18,620 nucleotides of DNA. Origin: Treponema sp. GTDB taxonomy: Bacteria > Spirochaetota > Spirochaetia > Treponematales > Breznakiellaceae. The stretch lies in NCBI GenBank assembly GCA_031261385.1, contig JAISJS010000055.1, positions 1-18,620 on the forward strand. Reading direction: 5' to 3'. The position numbers and the translations under genes were made by a program. How positions within the stretch are numbered: position 1 is the first letter of the stretch; the number at the start of each line of letters is the position of its first letter. Below, piece by piece: positions 1-7,018 of the stretch. Under the pieces are notes generated by a model. The model was not told the DNA's origin and did no database searches. It worked only from the letters and a program-made list of their open reading frames with translations.

Positions 1-2682
1 CGTTCTGATTTTTTCCTTTACAACGGCAAGTCCTACTCCCTTTCCCGCCACATCATCGGGATTTTCGGCGGTGGAAAATCCGGGGTGAAAGATAAATAAT
101 ATCTTTTCCTGTTCGGACAGGGTCTTTGCCTTTTCCGCTGAAACAAGCGACGCCGCGACGGCTTTGTTTTTTATCCGCTCCCCATTAAGCCCCCCGCCGT
201 CATCCCGGTATACAACATAAAAATTGCTTTCATCGGAACGGGCCTGTATGCTGATACTGCCTTTGGTGTTTTTACCTGCTTCCCGCCTGATATCGGGAGT
301 TTCTATACCGTGGTAAACTGAGTTTCGGACCAGCTGCACCAGAATGTCCCGGAGGCCTTTCCGCATAACGCTGTTTAATTTCAGATTTTCAAAACCTGAA
401 AATTCCATCTGCACTTCTTTTTCATATTTTTCCGCCAGTTTTTGGGCCATTCCCTCAAGTGACTCTTTGAGCCCGTCGTTTTTTGCCGCCAGGCCTCCCC
501 GTACCGTTTCGGAAAGTTTCAGCCACTTATTGATGATCCCGTCAAGTTTTTCTATGTTTTCCATAAGCCCCGAACAGGCTATGGTGAGCGGAAGAAAATC
601 CTCGGGGCTTATTTCTTTCCGGCTCCGGATATTTTGAATCTGCTGTTCCAGCGCCTCAGCTTTTTCGGCGAGGAAATCCAGGGAAATCAACTGGGCGTCC
701 CCCTTTATGGCATGGGAATGACGGAAGATCACATCCAGCCGGGAGTTGAAATTTTCACCGCCGGGAGAAGCTCCGCCTGATGCGCCGGAGCGGAGTTCAT
801 TGTTGATAGCTTCCGCATCATCCCGGGCGCTTTCAAGAAAATCAGTAAGCACCTGGGGATCCACATGGAGAATGCGCTGCAGCATTTCCATTTCCGCCCG
901 GCTTTCATTACGGGTTTTTTCGATCTCATCTGCCAGTTCTTTCTTGTCGGTAGTGTCCCGGACCACCACAAAAAGCCGTTCAACGTTTTTTCCCCGGTAA
1001 ATTCGGGCAAAGGAAAATTCCAGACGGCGGTTGTTGAACCCGCCTGCCTGATCGTCAAAGTAGGCGTCCGCTTCACTAAGGGGATTGAGCCGTTCTACAT
1101 TACGCCAGGCTATGGCGGGATCAAAAGCGACATCAAAATATTCACCGGCGTTCGCTCTGGCCTTTTCATCAAGGAAAGCGGTAAAGACATCCATGATATC
1201 CAATCCCTCAAGATCAGTTCGATGAAAAATAGTTTCCAGAGACGCCGAATAGTACGGCCCTATCTTGCGTGTTTTATCAAGCAGGAAAAGACCGTCGCTT
1301 ACGTTTTCAAGAATATTGATATACTCGCCCTTTTCGACGGTTCCCGCCTGGAGGGTATCCAGAACATTATTGTACATGGAAGCTATCTGACCCGCCTCGG
1401 TAAACGGTTCCACCGGCGCCCGCAAGGTAATGTCGCCGGTTTTCGCCTGACTGTCCAGAATGGTAAAAAGATCATTGATCTCCGTGGTAACCCCATGCTC
1501 GGACTTGTTAAGTCCGTCCGCTTCCTGCTTAAGGTTTATCCTGAGGGGCAGGATCCTGTTAAGAAGAAGCATGGCGGGAAAACCGATGATCATGCAGAAA
1601 GCGCCGCAGGCGAGGATGCCGGCGCATTGAACCCCAATCTGCTCAAGCCGGGTAAGACCCGTTCCCAAAAGTTCCGGGTTACCAAAGATCCCCACTGCAA
1701 GCGTCCCCCAAATACCGGCGCCAAGATGCACCGGAATGGCGTCCACCGCATCATCGATCTTTAATTTTTGCAATAGACGGCTGACTCCGATGGTGACAAG
1801 GCCCCCTATACCGCCGATGATTACCGCCTGGGTTTCGTTGATCACATGGCAGTTGGCGGTGACCGCCACGAGTCCTGCAAGGGATCCGTTCAGCATCAGG
1901 CTGACATCAGGTTTCTTAAAGAGCGGCCAGCCTGCGGCCATCGAAACAATCATCCCGGCGCTTCCCCCGAGCATAGTCCTAAAAATAATCAAGGGAACAT
2001 CGGCGCTGGCGGCCAGGGTACTTGCTCCGTTAAAACCTATCCAGCCGAACCACAGCAGAAACACGCCGAGGACCGCCTGGGGAACAGAAGCGCCGTTAAT
2101 GGTATTGACGGTTCCGTTATCATTAAAACGTCCGGTCCGCGGGCCGATGATTAAAAGCAAAACAAGCGCTATCCAGCCGCCGATGCTGTGCACCGCAGTA
2201 GATCCGGCAAAATCAACAAAACCCATCTTGCCGAGCCAGCCTGACGCGCTGCCTTCAAGACCGCCGCCCCATATCCAGTGGCCGGTCACCGGATAAACAA
2301 GGACCGATAAAAAAGTTGTGGATACTATGTAGGAACTGAACCGCATCCGTTCCGCGACCGCTCCGGAAATGATAGTGACGGAGGTGCTGCAAAACATTGC
2401 CTGAAAAAGCAGAAACGCCGCAGGCCACATTGAACCGGGATTGAAAAATAAAAACCCCCTGCCGAAAATACCTGCGACCGATGAGCCGAACATAATGCCG
2501 AAGCCAATTATCCAGAAGCAGAGCGTGGAAACCCCAAAGTCGGTTAAATTTTTTATTGCCACATTGATACTGTTCTTTGACCGGGTAAGCCCCGATTCCA
2601 GCATGGCAAAACCTGCCTGCATACTGAATACGAGGGCGCTTCCCATGATAATCCAGACCAGATCGGCCGGTGACTTTTCCAT
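1..2682 (-). CDS. Ammonium transporter (Amt) fused to a CheA-like histidine kinase, 3' end outside window
   Basis: The frame is open for 894 codons from ATG 2682 (GGGAG six bases upstream) to base 1, with no stop. Residues 1-396 are a complete Amt/Mep/Rh ammonium channel. By alignment from memory to E. coli AmtB, the gate and pore residues are present: F97, W138, D157, H165, W214, F217, S221 and the second twin histidine H319. The Amt tail ends around residue 396. After it come a HAMP-like helical stretch (about 400-445), a PAS-like region (about 453-580) and a coiled linker (580-605). An Hpt domain follows with phospho-acceptor H657 in HAIKG. The ATPase is of CheA type: N box LVRNS (N787), D box DDGGG (827-831), F box PGFSTA (867-872) and G2 box GKGVG (880-884). 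It is the last gene of an operon with CheX and CheY homologues. A role as a membrane ammonium sensor that phosphorylates CheY is inference; whether it still conducts ammonium is unknown. A CheW-like or receiver domain could follow off the edge. Confidence 0.93.
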   Translation of the reverse strand, partial: MEKSPADLVWIIMGSALVFSMQAGFAMLESGLTRSKNSINVAIKNLTDFGVSTLCFWIIGFGIMFGSSVAGIFGRGFLFFNPGSMWPAAFLLFQAMFCSTSVTIISGAVAERMRFSSYIVSTTFLSVLVYPVTGHWIWGGGLEGSASGWLGKMGFVDFAGSTAVHSIGGWIALVLLLIIGPRTGRFNDNGTVNTINGASVPQAVLGVFLLWFGWIGFNGASTLAASADVPLIIFRTMLGGSAGMIVSMAAGWPLFKKPDVSLMLNGSLAGLVAVTANCHVINETQAVIIGGIGGLVTIGVSRLLQKLKIDDAVDAIPVHLGAGIWGTLAVGIFGNPELLGTGLTRLEQIGVQCAGILACGAFCMIIGFPAMLLLNRILPLRINLKQEADGLNKSEHGVTTEINDLFTILDSQAKTGDITLRAPVEPFTEAGQIASMYNNVLDTLQAGTVEKGEYINILENVSDGLFLLDKTRKIGPYYSASLETIFHRTDLEGLDIMDVFTAFLDEKARANAGEYFDVAFDPAIAWRNVERLNPLSEADAYFDDQAGGFNNRRLEFSFARIYRGKNVERLFVVVRDTTDKKELADEIEKTRNESRAEMEMLQRILHVDPQVLTDFLESARDDAEAINNELRSGASGGASPGGENFNSRLDVIFRHSHAIKGDAQLISLDFLAEKAEALEQQIQNIRSRKEISPEDFLPLTIACSGLMENIEKLDGIINKWLKLSETVRGGLAAKNDGLKESLEGMAQKLAEKYEKEVQMEFSGFENLKLNSVMRKGLRDILVQLVRNSVYHGIETPDIRREAGKNTKGSISIQARSDESNFYVVYRDDGGGLNGERIKNKAVAASLVSAEKAKTLSEQEKILFIFHPGFSTAENPDDVAGKGVGLAVVKEKIRT

Positions 2683-2692
2683 ACGCTACTCC

Positions 2693-3139
2693 CTATTCGA
2701 GCCCCACCGCCAGGTGGGATACATGACCATTCCATTCGATGGGAACGATAAAAACCGGCGGTTTAAGCTGCATACTGATATTTTCCACACTTCCCTTCAT
2801 AACGATGGGAACGGAGATAAGAAAAGAGGATCCGAAGGTCTCCCGCATGTTTCCCGCTATGGTGTTGGTCATTTCCCCTACAAGATCGATGAGCGAATCT
2901 TCATCCAGGTCTGATTCGCCCAAAATACACTCGCCAAATTCCCTAAGGAGTTCCCGCTCCGCGGTAAGGTATACCCCTCCCCTGCGGGAACCGGAGATGC
3001 CGATGATACCGGTATAGTCCAGGGTCTTGTCGTTTCCCCGCTTGACATAGGGGAGCCCCATTTTTGCAGGCGTATCGGAAATACTGGAAAAATAATCCGT
3101 GACTACTTTGATCATTGTTTTAATATCAGCTTCGGTCAT
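2693..3139 (-). CDS. cheX: CheX-like CheY-P phosphatase
   Basis: 148 residues, the usual size for CheX of the CheC/CheX/FliY family. The diagnostic phosphatase motif is intact: GEMTNTIAGN at about 88-97, with E89 and N92 in the ExxN arrangement that attacks the phospho-aspartate of CheY. The family is cytosolic and dimeric, and in Borrelia CheX dephosphorylates CheY. The ATG overlaps the stop of the upstream cheY-like gene by four bases (ATGA), and the stop lies 10 bases before the Amt-kinase start, so the three are almost certainly co-translated. Here the likely substrate is the adjacent CheY-like protein, resetting the ammonium relay. Treponemes usually have another CheX in the main chemotaxis operon, so this is probably a dedicated paralogue (inference). 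Confidence 0.88.
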   Translation of the reverse strand: MTEADIKTMIKVVTDYFSSISDTPAKMGLPYVKRGNDKTLDYTGIIGISGSRRGGVYLTAERELLREFGECILGESDLDEDSLIDLVGEMTNTIAGNMRETFGSSFLISVPIVMKGSVENISMQLKPPVFIVPIEWNGHVSHLAVGLE

Positions 3140-3504
3140 GCTTCCTGTACCCCCATAATTTCATCAATCTCTTTTTGGAGCTGCACGGCAGTAAAGGGCT
3201 TGGGAAGAAACCCTTTGGCGCCCTTTTTGAGCGCCTGCAATCCGGTGGAAGCGTCCTTCAGCGCCGATATGACAAGAATTTTTGTATCCGGTTTAATCTG
3301 CAGCATCCTGTCAAGGCAGGTAAGGCCGTCCATTTTGGGCATGGTAATATCCAGCGTAACAAGGTCGGGAAGATGTTTTGCAAAAAGCTGCAGCGCCGTT
3401 TCCCCGTCCGCGGCGGTCCCTACAAGCGTAAACTGCTTTTCGGCAAGATATTTTTCAATAGCCCGCCGCATGATGTTTGAATCATCGACTATCAGTAATT
3501 TCAT
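3136..3504 (-). CDS. CheY-like single-domain response regulator
   Basis: 122 residues, receiver domain only, with no output domain. The acidic pocket is D7/D8, the phospho-acceptor is D52 in VTLDITMP, the switch serine is S80 in LVISA, and the conserved lysine is K102 in LPKPF. All are intact, so it should accept phosphate. The start is well supported: GGAGGTGA lies six bases before ATG 3504. It is the first gene of a three-gene operon with the CheX phosphatase and the Amt-CheA kinase. With no DNA-binding or enzymatic domain it must act by protein contact. Candidates are the flagellar switch or another histidine-phosphotransfer partner; the sequence does not decide between them. It is called CheY-like rather than CheY because the genome's chemotaxis cheY is probably elsewhere. 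Confidence 0.93.
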   Translation of the reverse strand: MKLLIVDDSNIMRRAIEKYLAEKQFTLVGTAADGETALQLFAKHLPDLVTLDITMPKMDGLTCLDRMLQIKPDTKILVISALKDASTGLQALKKGAKGFLPKPFTAVQLQKEIDEIMGVQEA

Positions 3505-3540
3505 CTTCGTTCACCTCCGGGCGCCGGGCGCCAAACAAAC

Positions 3541-3554
3541 TGCATAAATATGCA
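3541..3554. promoter_or_regulatory. Proximal 14-bp palindrome, possible operator
   Basis: The plus strand reads TGCATAAATATGCA: a perfect 6-bp inverted repeat around a 2-bp AA centre. It lies about 37 bases upstream of the cheY-like ATG. It shares the pattern TGYATA-WW-TATRCA with a second site 52 bp away. A regulator-binding role is inference. Confidence 0.45.
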
Positions 3555-3592
3555 AATATTCCGCCAAATAACGGCATATTTTTCATATCAAT

Positions 3593-3606
3593 TGTATATT
3601 TATACA
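3593..3606. promoter_or_regulatory. Distal 14-bp palindrome, possible operator
   Basis: The plus strand reads TGTATATTTATACA: a perfect 6-bp inverted repeat around TT, matching TGYATA-WW-TATRCA. Its centre is 52 bp from that of the proximal site, close to five helical turns. A similar half-site, GGCATATTT, starts at about 3573 between them. On the minus strand the palindrome contains TATAAA, so a bound protein could also occlude a -10 element. Confidence 0.45.
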
Positions 3607-3670
3607 TTTTAAAAGAAATAACAAGCCCTGTAAGGCGATTTTTGTTTTTTTAAGACGGGCGCTGAACAGG

Positions 3671-5005
3671 TTAATATTTCCGCAGAAGGTCCAGGGGCTT
3701 GAGTTTTCCTGCCCGCCGGGAAGGAATCCAGGAGGCGATGACGGAGCTTACTATCGTAAAAAGGCCGATAAGAAAAACGGCAAACCAGTCAATGATGACG
3801 GGGATACTTTCAAGGTAAAAGCCTGAGTCCAGTATCTTTATATCGCCGCCGTGGAAAAGGTTTGAGAAAAATGTCAAAAGATGTTCAAGGCCGCCGATAA
3901 TCTGATTGATAAAATTGCCGATAAGAAGCCCCAGTGCAATGCCGGCGGCAGCCCCTGCAAGGCCGGTCAGAAAACTCGCCCTTAAGAATATTCCGCTTAT
4001 CCCCCTGACACTGGTTCCTGCGGCTTTCAGCACGGCGATATCCCGCTGACGCTCTATGACCAGCATTGACGTTGCCGAGGACACGTTCACCGCTGCGACA
4101 AGCACCACCAGGGCCATGATAAAAAGCAGAAGCTGGCGGGTTGATTCATAGGAGCTGTACTGGGACTGCATAAGCTCCCGCCAGGAATACACGCCGTAAC
4201 CGGGACCAAGATCGTAAAACAGGGACCGCGATACGGCCTCCGCATTGCGGTACGGATCGGCAATTTTTACCAGAAGGCTTGCGGAAGAAACTTCTCCGGC
4301 AAGGAGCCGGGAACCCCCTTCCCAGGTAGTGATGCACCACAGAGAATCAAGCTCATGGTAGCCTGATGATACGATACCCCGAACGGTAAAGGGGGTCATA
4401 CGGGGAATGTTTCTGCCATCGCCGGTAACGCGGACCGTCATTATCCTGATGGTATCCCCAACCGCGGCGCCGATGGAGGATGCCAGCGCTTCACCCAAAA
4501 GTACATCGCGATCGGAGCTGATGGTTGATGAACCGGAGAGGGTCACAAGGTATTTTTTGCTTCCTTCATCATCCCAAAACGAAGGATCGATTGCCCGAAT
4601 CGATGCGCCGGTTTTTCCGCCCTTTCCGACCAGCACCCCGATGCCTCTTTTTTCGGACCATGCTCCCTGAAAGCCCGGTATACGGCCTGCCTTTTCGGCT
4701 GCCAAATCAAAATCATCCGCATTGACAAAATTGTAGACCTGGAGATGGCCCGTGCCCAGTTCCAGATACCGGTCGGTAATGCCGCGAATCATTCCGTCGG
4801 CAACAATCAGGGTCACAATAATCGGGATAAGGCTTACGGCAATTCCCGCTGCGGCGCCCCGGAGATACCGGCCTCCCTCACGGGCCCTGCCCCAAAGGTA
4901 GCGGACCGCGATAAAAAATCCTGAATGATTTTTTATTTTGAAAAATGCACTGGCATTTTTCATTTTAAAAAACCCACTGTGGTTTTTTATTTTGAAACTT
5001 TTCAT
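3671..5005 (-). CDS. lolE: LolC/LolE-family lipoprotein-release permease, second subunit
   Basis: 444 residues with the FtsX/MacB-type permease layout. There is a first membrane helix at about 50-72, a long periplasmic domain, and three helices in the last 150 residues. It ends in the conserved-style tail SWIPSRRAGKLKPLDLLRKY. With the LolD ATPase and the other permease it should extract lipoproteins from the inner membrane for outer-membrane sorting. The LolC versus LolE assignment is by gene order only. The start ATG 5005 overlaps the lolD stop by four bases. The N-terminus is odd: residues 5-31 are three nine-residue repeats of the form K-x-K-N-x-S-x-F-F, encoded by 27-bp palindromic DNA repeats. 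The normal family N-terminus seems to begin near residue 31 (FIAVRYLWGR). An internal ATG in the middle repeat is an alternative start. Confidence 0.88.
   Translation of the reverse strand: MKSFKIKNHSGFFKMKNASAFFKIKNHSGFFIAVRYLWGRAREGGRYLRGAAAGIAVSLIPIIVTLIVADGMIRGITDRYLELGTGHLQVYNFVNADDFDLAAEKAGRIPGFQGAWSEKRGIGVLVGKGGKTGASIRAIDPSFWDDEGSKKYLVTLSGSSTISSDRDVLLGEALASSIGAAVGDTIRIMTVRVTGDGRNIPRMTPFTVRGIVSSGYHELDSLWCITTWEGGSRLLAGEVSSASLLVKIADPYRNAEAVSRSLFYDLGPGYGVYSWRELMQSQYSSYESTRQLLLFIMALVVLVAAVNVSSATSMLVIERQRDIAVLKAAGTSVRGISGIFLRASFLTGLAGAAAGIALGLLIGNFINQIIGGLEHLLTFFSNLFHGGDIKILDSGFYLESIPVIIDWFAVFLIGLFTIVSSVIASWIPSRRAGKLKPLDLLRKY
4913..4989. repeat. Three 27-bp tandem repeats, each a hairpin, inside the 5' end of lolE
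   Basis: Three perfect palindromes: 4913-4934 (AAAAAATC / GATTTTTT, 6-base loop), 4939-4962 (TGAAAAATGC / GCATTTTTCA, loop ACTG) and 4966-4989 (arms of 9, 6-base loop). Their centres are exactly 27 bp apart, so each copy adds nine codons in frame. The arms differ between copies yet stay complementary. Read as protein they give repeated KIKNHSGFF / KMKNASAFF units. Confidence 0.85.
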
Positions 5006-5691
5006 CCGGCAAGCACTCCCTTTTCCAGGGTATACCGTATTGCTGCACGGGAAGCGACTTTTTCATCATGGGTAACCACGATAAGGGTCTTGCCCCGTTT
5101 CATGGCCTCCGCATAGAGCAGCTCCGCAACAAGGGCGCTGTTATCGCTATCAAGGTTCCCCGTCGGTTCATCGGCAAGGATCACGTCGGGGTCGTTCACC
5201 ATTGAACGGGCAACGGCAACCCGCTGACGCTCGCCGCCTGAAAGCTGGGACGGAAAATGGGAAATCCTGTCGTCAAGGTTGACATCGGAAAGCAGGGCGC
5301 GGGCCTTTTCGAGCGCGTCCTTTTTTTTCATTCCGGCAATATAGGCGGGAAGCATAACATTTTCAAGGGCGGTAAAATCTTTTAAAAGATAGTGAAACTG
5401 AAAAATAAAACCGACCCGGCGGCTCCGGTATTCTGAAAGGAGGCGTTCGGGAAGGCCGGTTATCTCCGTGCCGCCCACGACAACGGACCCCGAATCGGTA
5501 CGGTCAAGCCCGCCAAGAATATTGAGGAGCGTACTTTTCCCGCTGCCGCTCTGCCCCGATACCGCTACGGCGTCTCCGCGGTGTATCGTAAGGCTTACCC
5601 CTTTAAGAATATGAAGGGTCTCATCGCCCGAAATATAATCCTTGACGATGTTTTCCGCCTGCAGTATTACTGCATCTTCCGTCTCACTCAT
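5002..5691 (-). CDS. lolD: LolD-type ABC transporter ATPase
   Basis: 229 residues from ATG 5691, chosen because the product then begins MSETEDAV directly before the ABC fold. The frame stays open a little further upstream, but that stretch lies inside lolC. Walker A is GQSGSGKST (46-54), the Q loop is at Q98, the signature LSGGERQR is at 150-157, Walker B is ILADE (171-175) and the switch is H208. Length and motif spacing fit the LolD/MacB/FtsE class of cytosolic ATPases. It is flanked on both sides by FtsX-type permeases, overlapping lolC by 8 bases and lolE by 4. It should power release of outer-membrane lipoproteins by the LolCDE complex. The Lol assignment rather than another MacB-like exporter rests on the paired four-helix permeases and gene order. 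Confidence 0.93.
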   Translation of the reverse strand: MSETEDAVILQAENIVKDYISGDETLHILKGVSLTIHRGDAVAVSGQSGSGKSTLLNILGGLDRTDSGSVVVGGTEITGLPERLLSEYRSRRVGFIFQFHYLLKDFTALENVMLPAYIAGMKKKDALEKARALLSDVNLDDRISHFPSQLSGGERQRVAVARSMVNDPDVILADEPTGNLDSDNSALVAELLYAEAMKRGKTLIVVTHDEKVASRAAIRYTLEKGVLAG

Positions 5692-7018
5692 ACCGCAAAA
5701 CCTCCGCAGGCCTTGTCCGTGACATCCTGCCCGAGGCAAACCATGCCGCCAGCAGCGCCGACAAAAAGCCGAACATAAAAATCAACAGCACTTCATGGGG
5801 AATGATCCGGGAAGGAATTCCCTTGATATAAAAAACCGCCGGAGAAAATATTGCAAATTCTTCGGCGCTGCCCGATCCAAAAAGCCCCATGATAAAATTC
5901 AGTATGCCGATAAAAAAATTTACGATCCCCTCAAGGATCGTGAAAAATACAGAAATATTTGAAGCGATAAGAAGCCCCAGACCCAGCCCCGATCCCGCTC
6001 CGATAAGGCCAATGATAACCCCATCCCAAACGAAGATCAGGCGCACTGCCGTATCCCCGCCGCCGACTGCCCGCAACAGGCCAATCTCCTCACGGCGCTC
6101 CAGAACGGACCGCCGCTGGGCCTGGAAAATATTGAGCCCCACCACGATAAAGATCAGTCCCACAAGGAGAAACATAAAAAGTTTTTCGGTCCGCAGGGCT
6201 CCAAAAAAAGCGCGGTTATAATCCCGCCAGCTTGAAAGTTTAAATTCGCTTATTTCTTTTTCATCCTGCAATGCAGATCTGATCAATCCTTCGGTGTGCT
6301 TGTCCTGCCAGCGGTTTTTCAATTTTATTCCCAATGCGGGCGGCGCGCCGGCAAAAGAAGCGGCTTCTTCAATGTTGATAAAACCCCAGCCCAGGTCGTA
6401 CTCATAAAATCCCGTTGAAAAAATCCCTGTGACCGTAAAGACAAAAACCCCCGCCTGGGTTTCCCCGTCATCTTCCGCATCTGCGGCGCCCGAAAGCAGG
6501 CCCGATATTGAAAAAAGGGTAACCTCGTCTCCGGGACGGACAGAAAGCCGCCGTGCCAGTTCGGACCCCAAAATGATTGAATGATTTTCCGCAATATCAA
6601 AAGAGCCGGATTCAAATTCCATTTTTGCATTCATCGCGGCGTCGGTTTCCAGTGCATCAGAAGGAAGGCCCCTGACCAGTACTGCCTGCTGCCTTCCCCG
6701 GCTGCCCCGGATAAGACCCTGAAATTCCCTGAAAGGCACTGCCGCGTTTACCTCGCTTACCGCAGTGATTTTTTCCTGCAATTCCGCCGTTTTTTCCGGG
6801 GGAAAATTTTCAAGCCGCAGATGATACGAGGAGATTTCCAGAATGCTTTCGATAAACCCAAGCTGAAAGCCGTTCATCACGGCGAGGATCACAATGAGGG
6901 CAAGTACCCCGGTGGCGATTCCGAGGATTGCCAGAAACGGAGAAGGGGAATTTTTCCGGCCCCGCCGTACATAACGGCCCGCAACAAATCCTATCCATCC
7001 AAACCTGTTTTCTTTCAC
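5684..7018 (-). CDS. lolC: LolC/LolE-family lipoprotein-release permease, first subunit
   Basis: 444 residues. The N-terminus has the typical Lol pattern: a short basic segment (AGRYVRRGRKNSPS), then a helix at about 27-50 ending in VMNGF, a hallmark of LolC/E. A large periplasmic domain follows, then three C-terminal helices at about 288-308, 333-360 and 405-430, and the tail RTRPAEVLRYE. It pairs with the second permease and LolD to form the inner-membrane lipoprotein-release complex. The start ATG 7018 overlaps the stop of the upstream secreted protein by four bases, and the stop overlaps the lolD start by eight. Part of the long ftsY-lol gene string. Confidence 0.9.
   Translation of the reverse strand: MKENRFGWIGFVAGRYVRRGRKNSPSPFLAILGIATGVLALIVILAVMNGFQLGFIESILEISSYHLRLENFPPEKTAELQEKITAVSEVNAAVPFREFQGLIRGSRGRQQAVLVRGLPSDALETDAAMNAKMEFESGSFDIAENHSIILGSELARRLSVRPGDEVTLFSISGLLSGAADAEDDGETQAGVFVFTVTGIFSTGFYEYDLGWGFINIEEAASFAGAPPALGIKLKNRWQDKHTEGLIRSALQDEKEISEFKLSSWRDYNRAFFGALRTEKLFMFLLVGLIFIVVGLNIFQAQRRSVLERREEIGLLRAVGGGDTAVRLIFVWDGVIIGLIGAGSGLGLGLLIASNISVFFTILEGIVNFFIGILNFIMGLFGSGSAEEFAIFSPAVFYIKGIPSRIIPHEVLLIFMFGFLSALLAAWFASGRMSRTRPAEVLRYE

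Larger units (their letters stand above)
3505..3670 (-). promoter_or_regulatory. Upstream region of the cheY-cheX-amt/kinase operon
   Basis: AT-rich 166-base gap between the lolE stop and the cheY-like start. It contains two matching palindromes (listed separately) and a short GC hairpin, GGCGC-CCG-GCGCC on the minus strand, just before the Shine-Dalgarno. TATA-like hexamers are present (for example TATAAA inside the distal palindrome), but I could not find a -35/-10 pair with convincing spacing, so no start site is proposed. Confidence 0.5.

Noticed and set aside
865..1764. Long plus-strand open frames opposite the Amt-kinase gene (865-1764, 1736-2296)
   Set aside because: They are shadows of the minus-strand fusion, which has all expected family motifs. 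The plus frames have no recognisable domain and no ribosome site.
3519..3533. GGCGC-CCG-GCGCC hairpin before the cheY-like Shine-Dalgarno as a riboswitch or thermosensor
   Set aside because: A five-base stem alone is too little; no aptamer-like structure is visible around it.
3618..3652. Terminator for the plus strand (GCC...GGC then a T run)
   Set aside because: No plus-strand gene precedes it, the stem is only three bases, and on the minus strand there is no T run after the lolE stop.
4913..4989. lolE 27-bp repeats as a small CRISPR
   Set aside because: The units abut with no unique spacers, are palindromic throughout and lie inside a translated gene.
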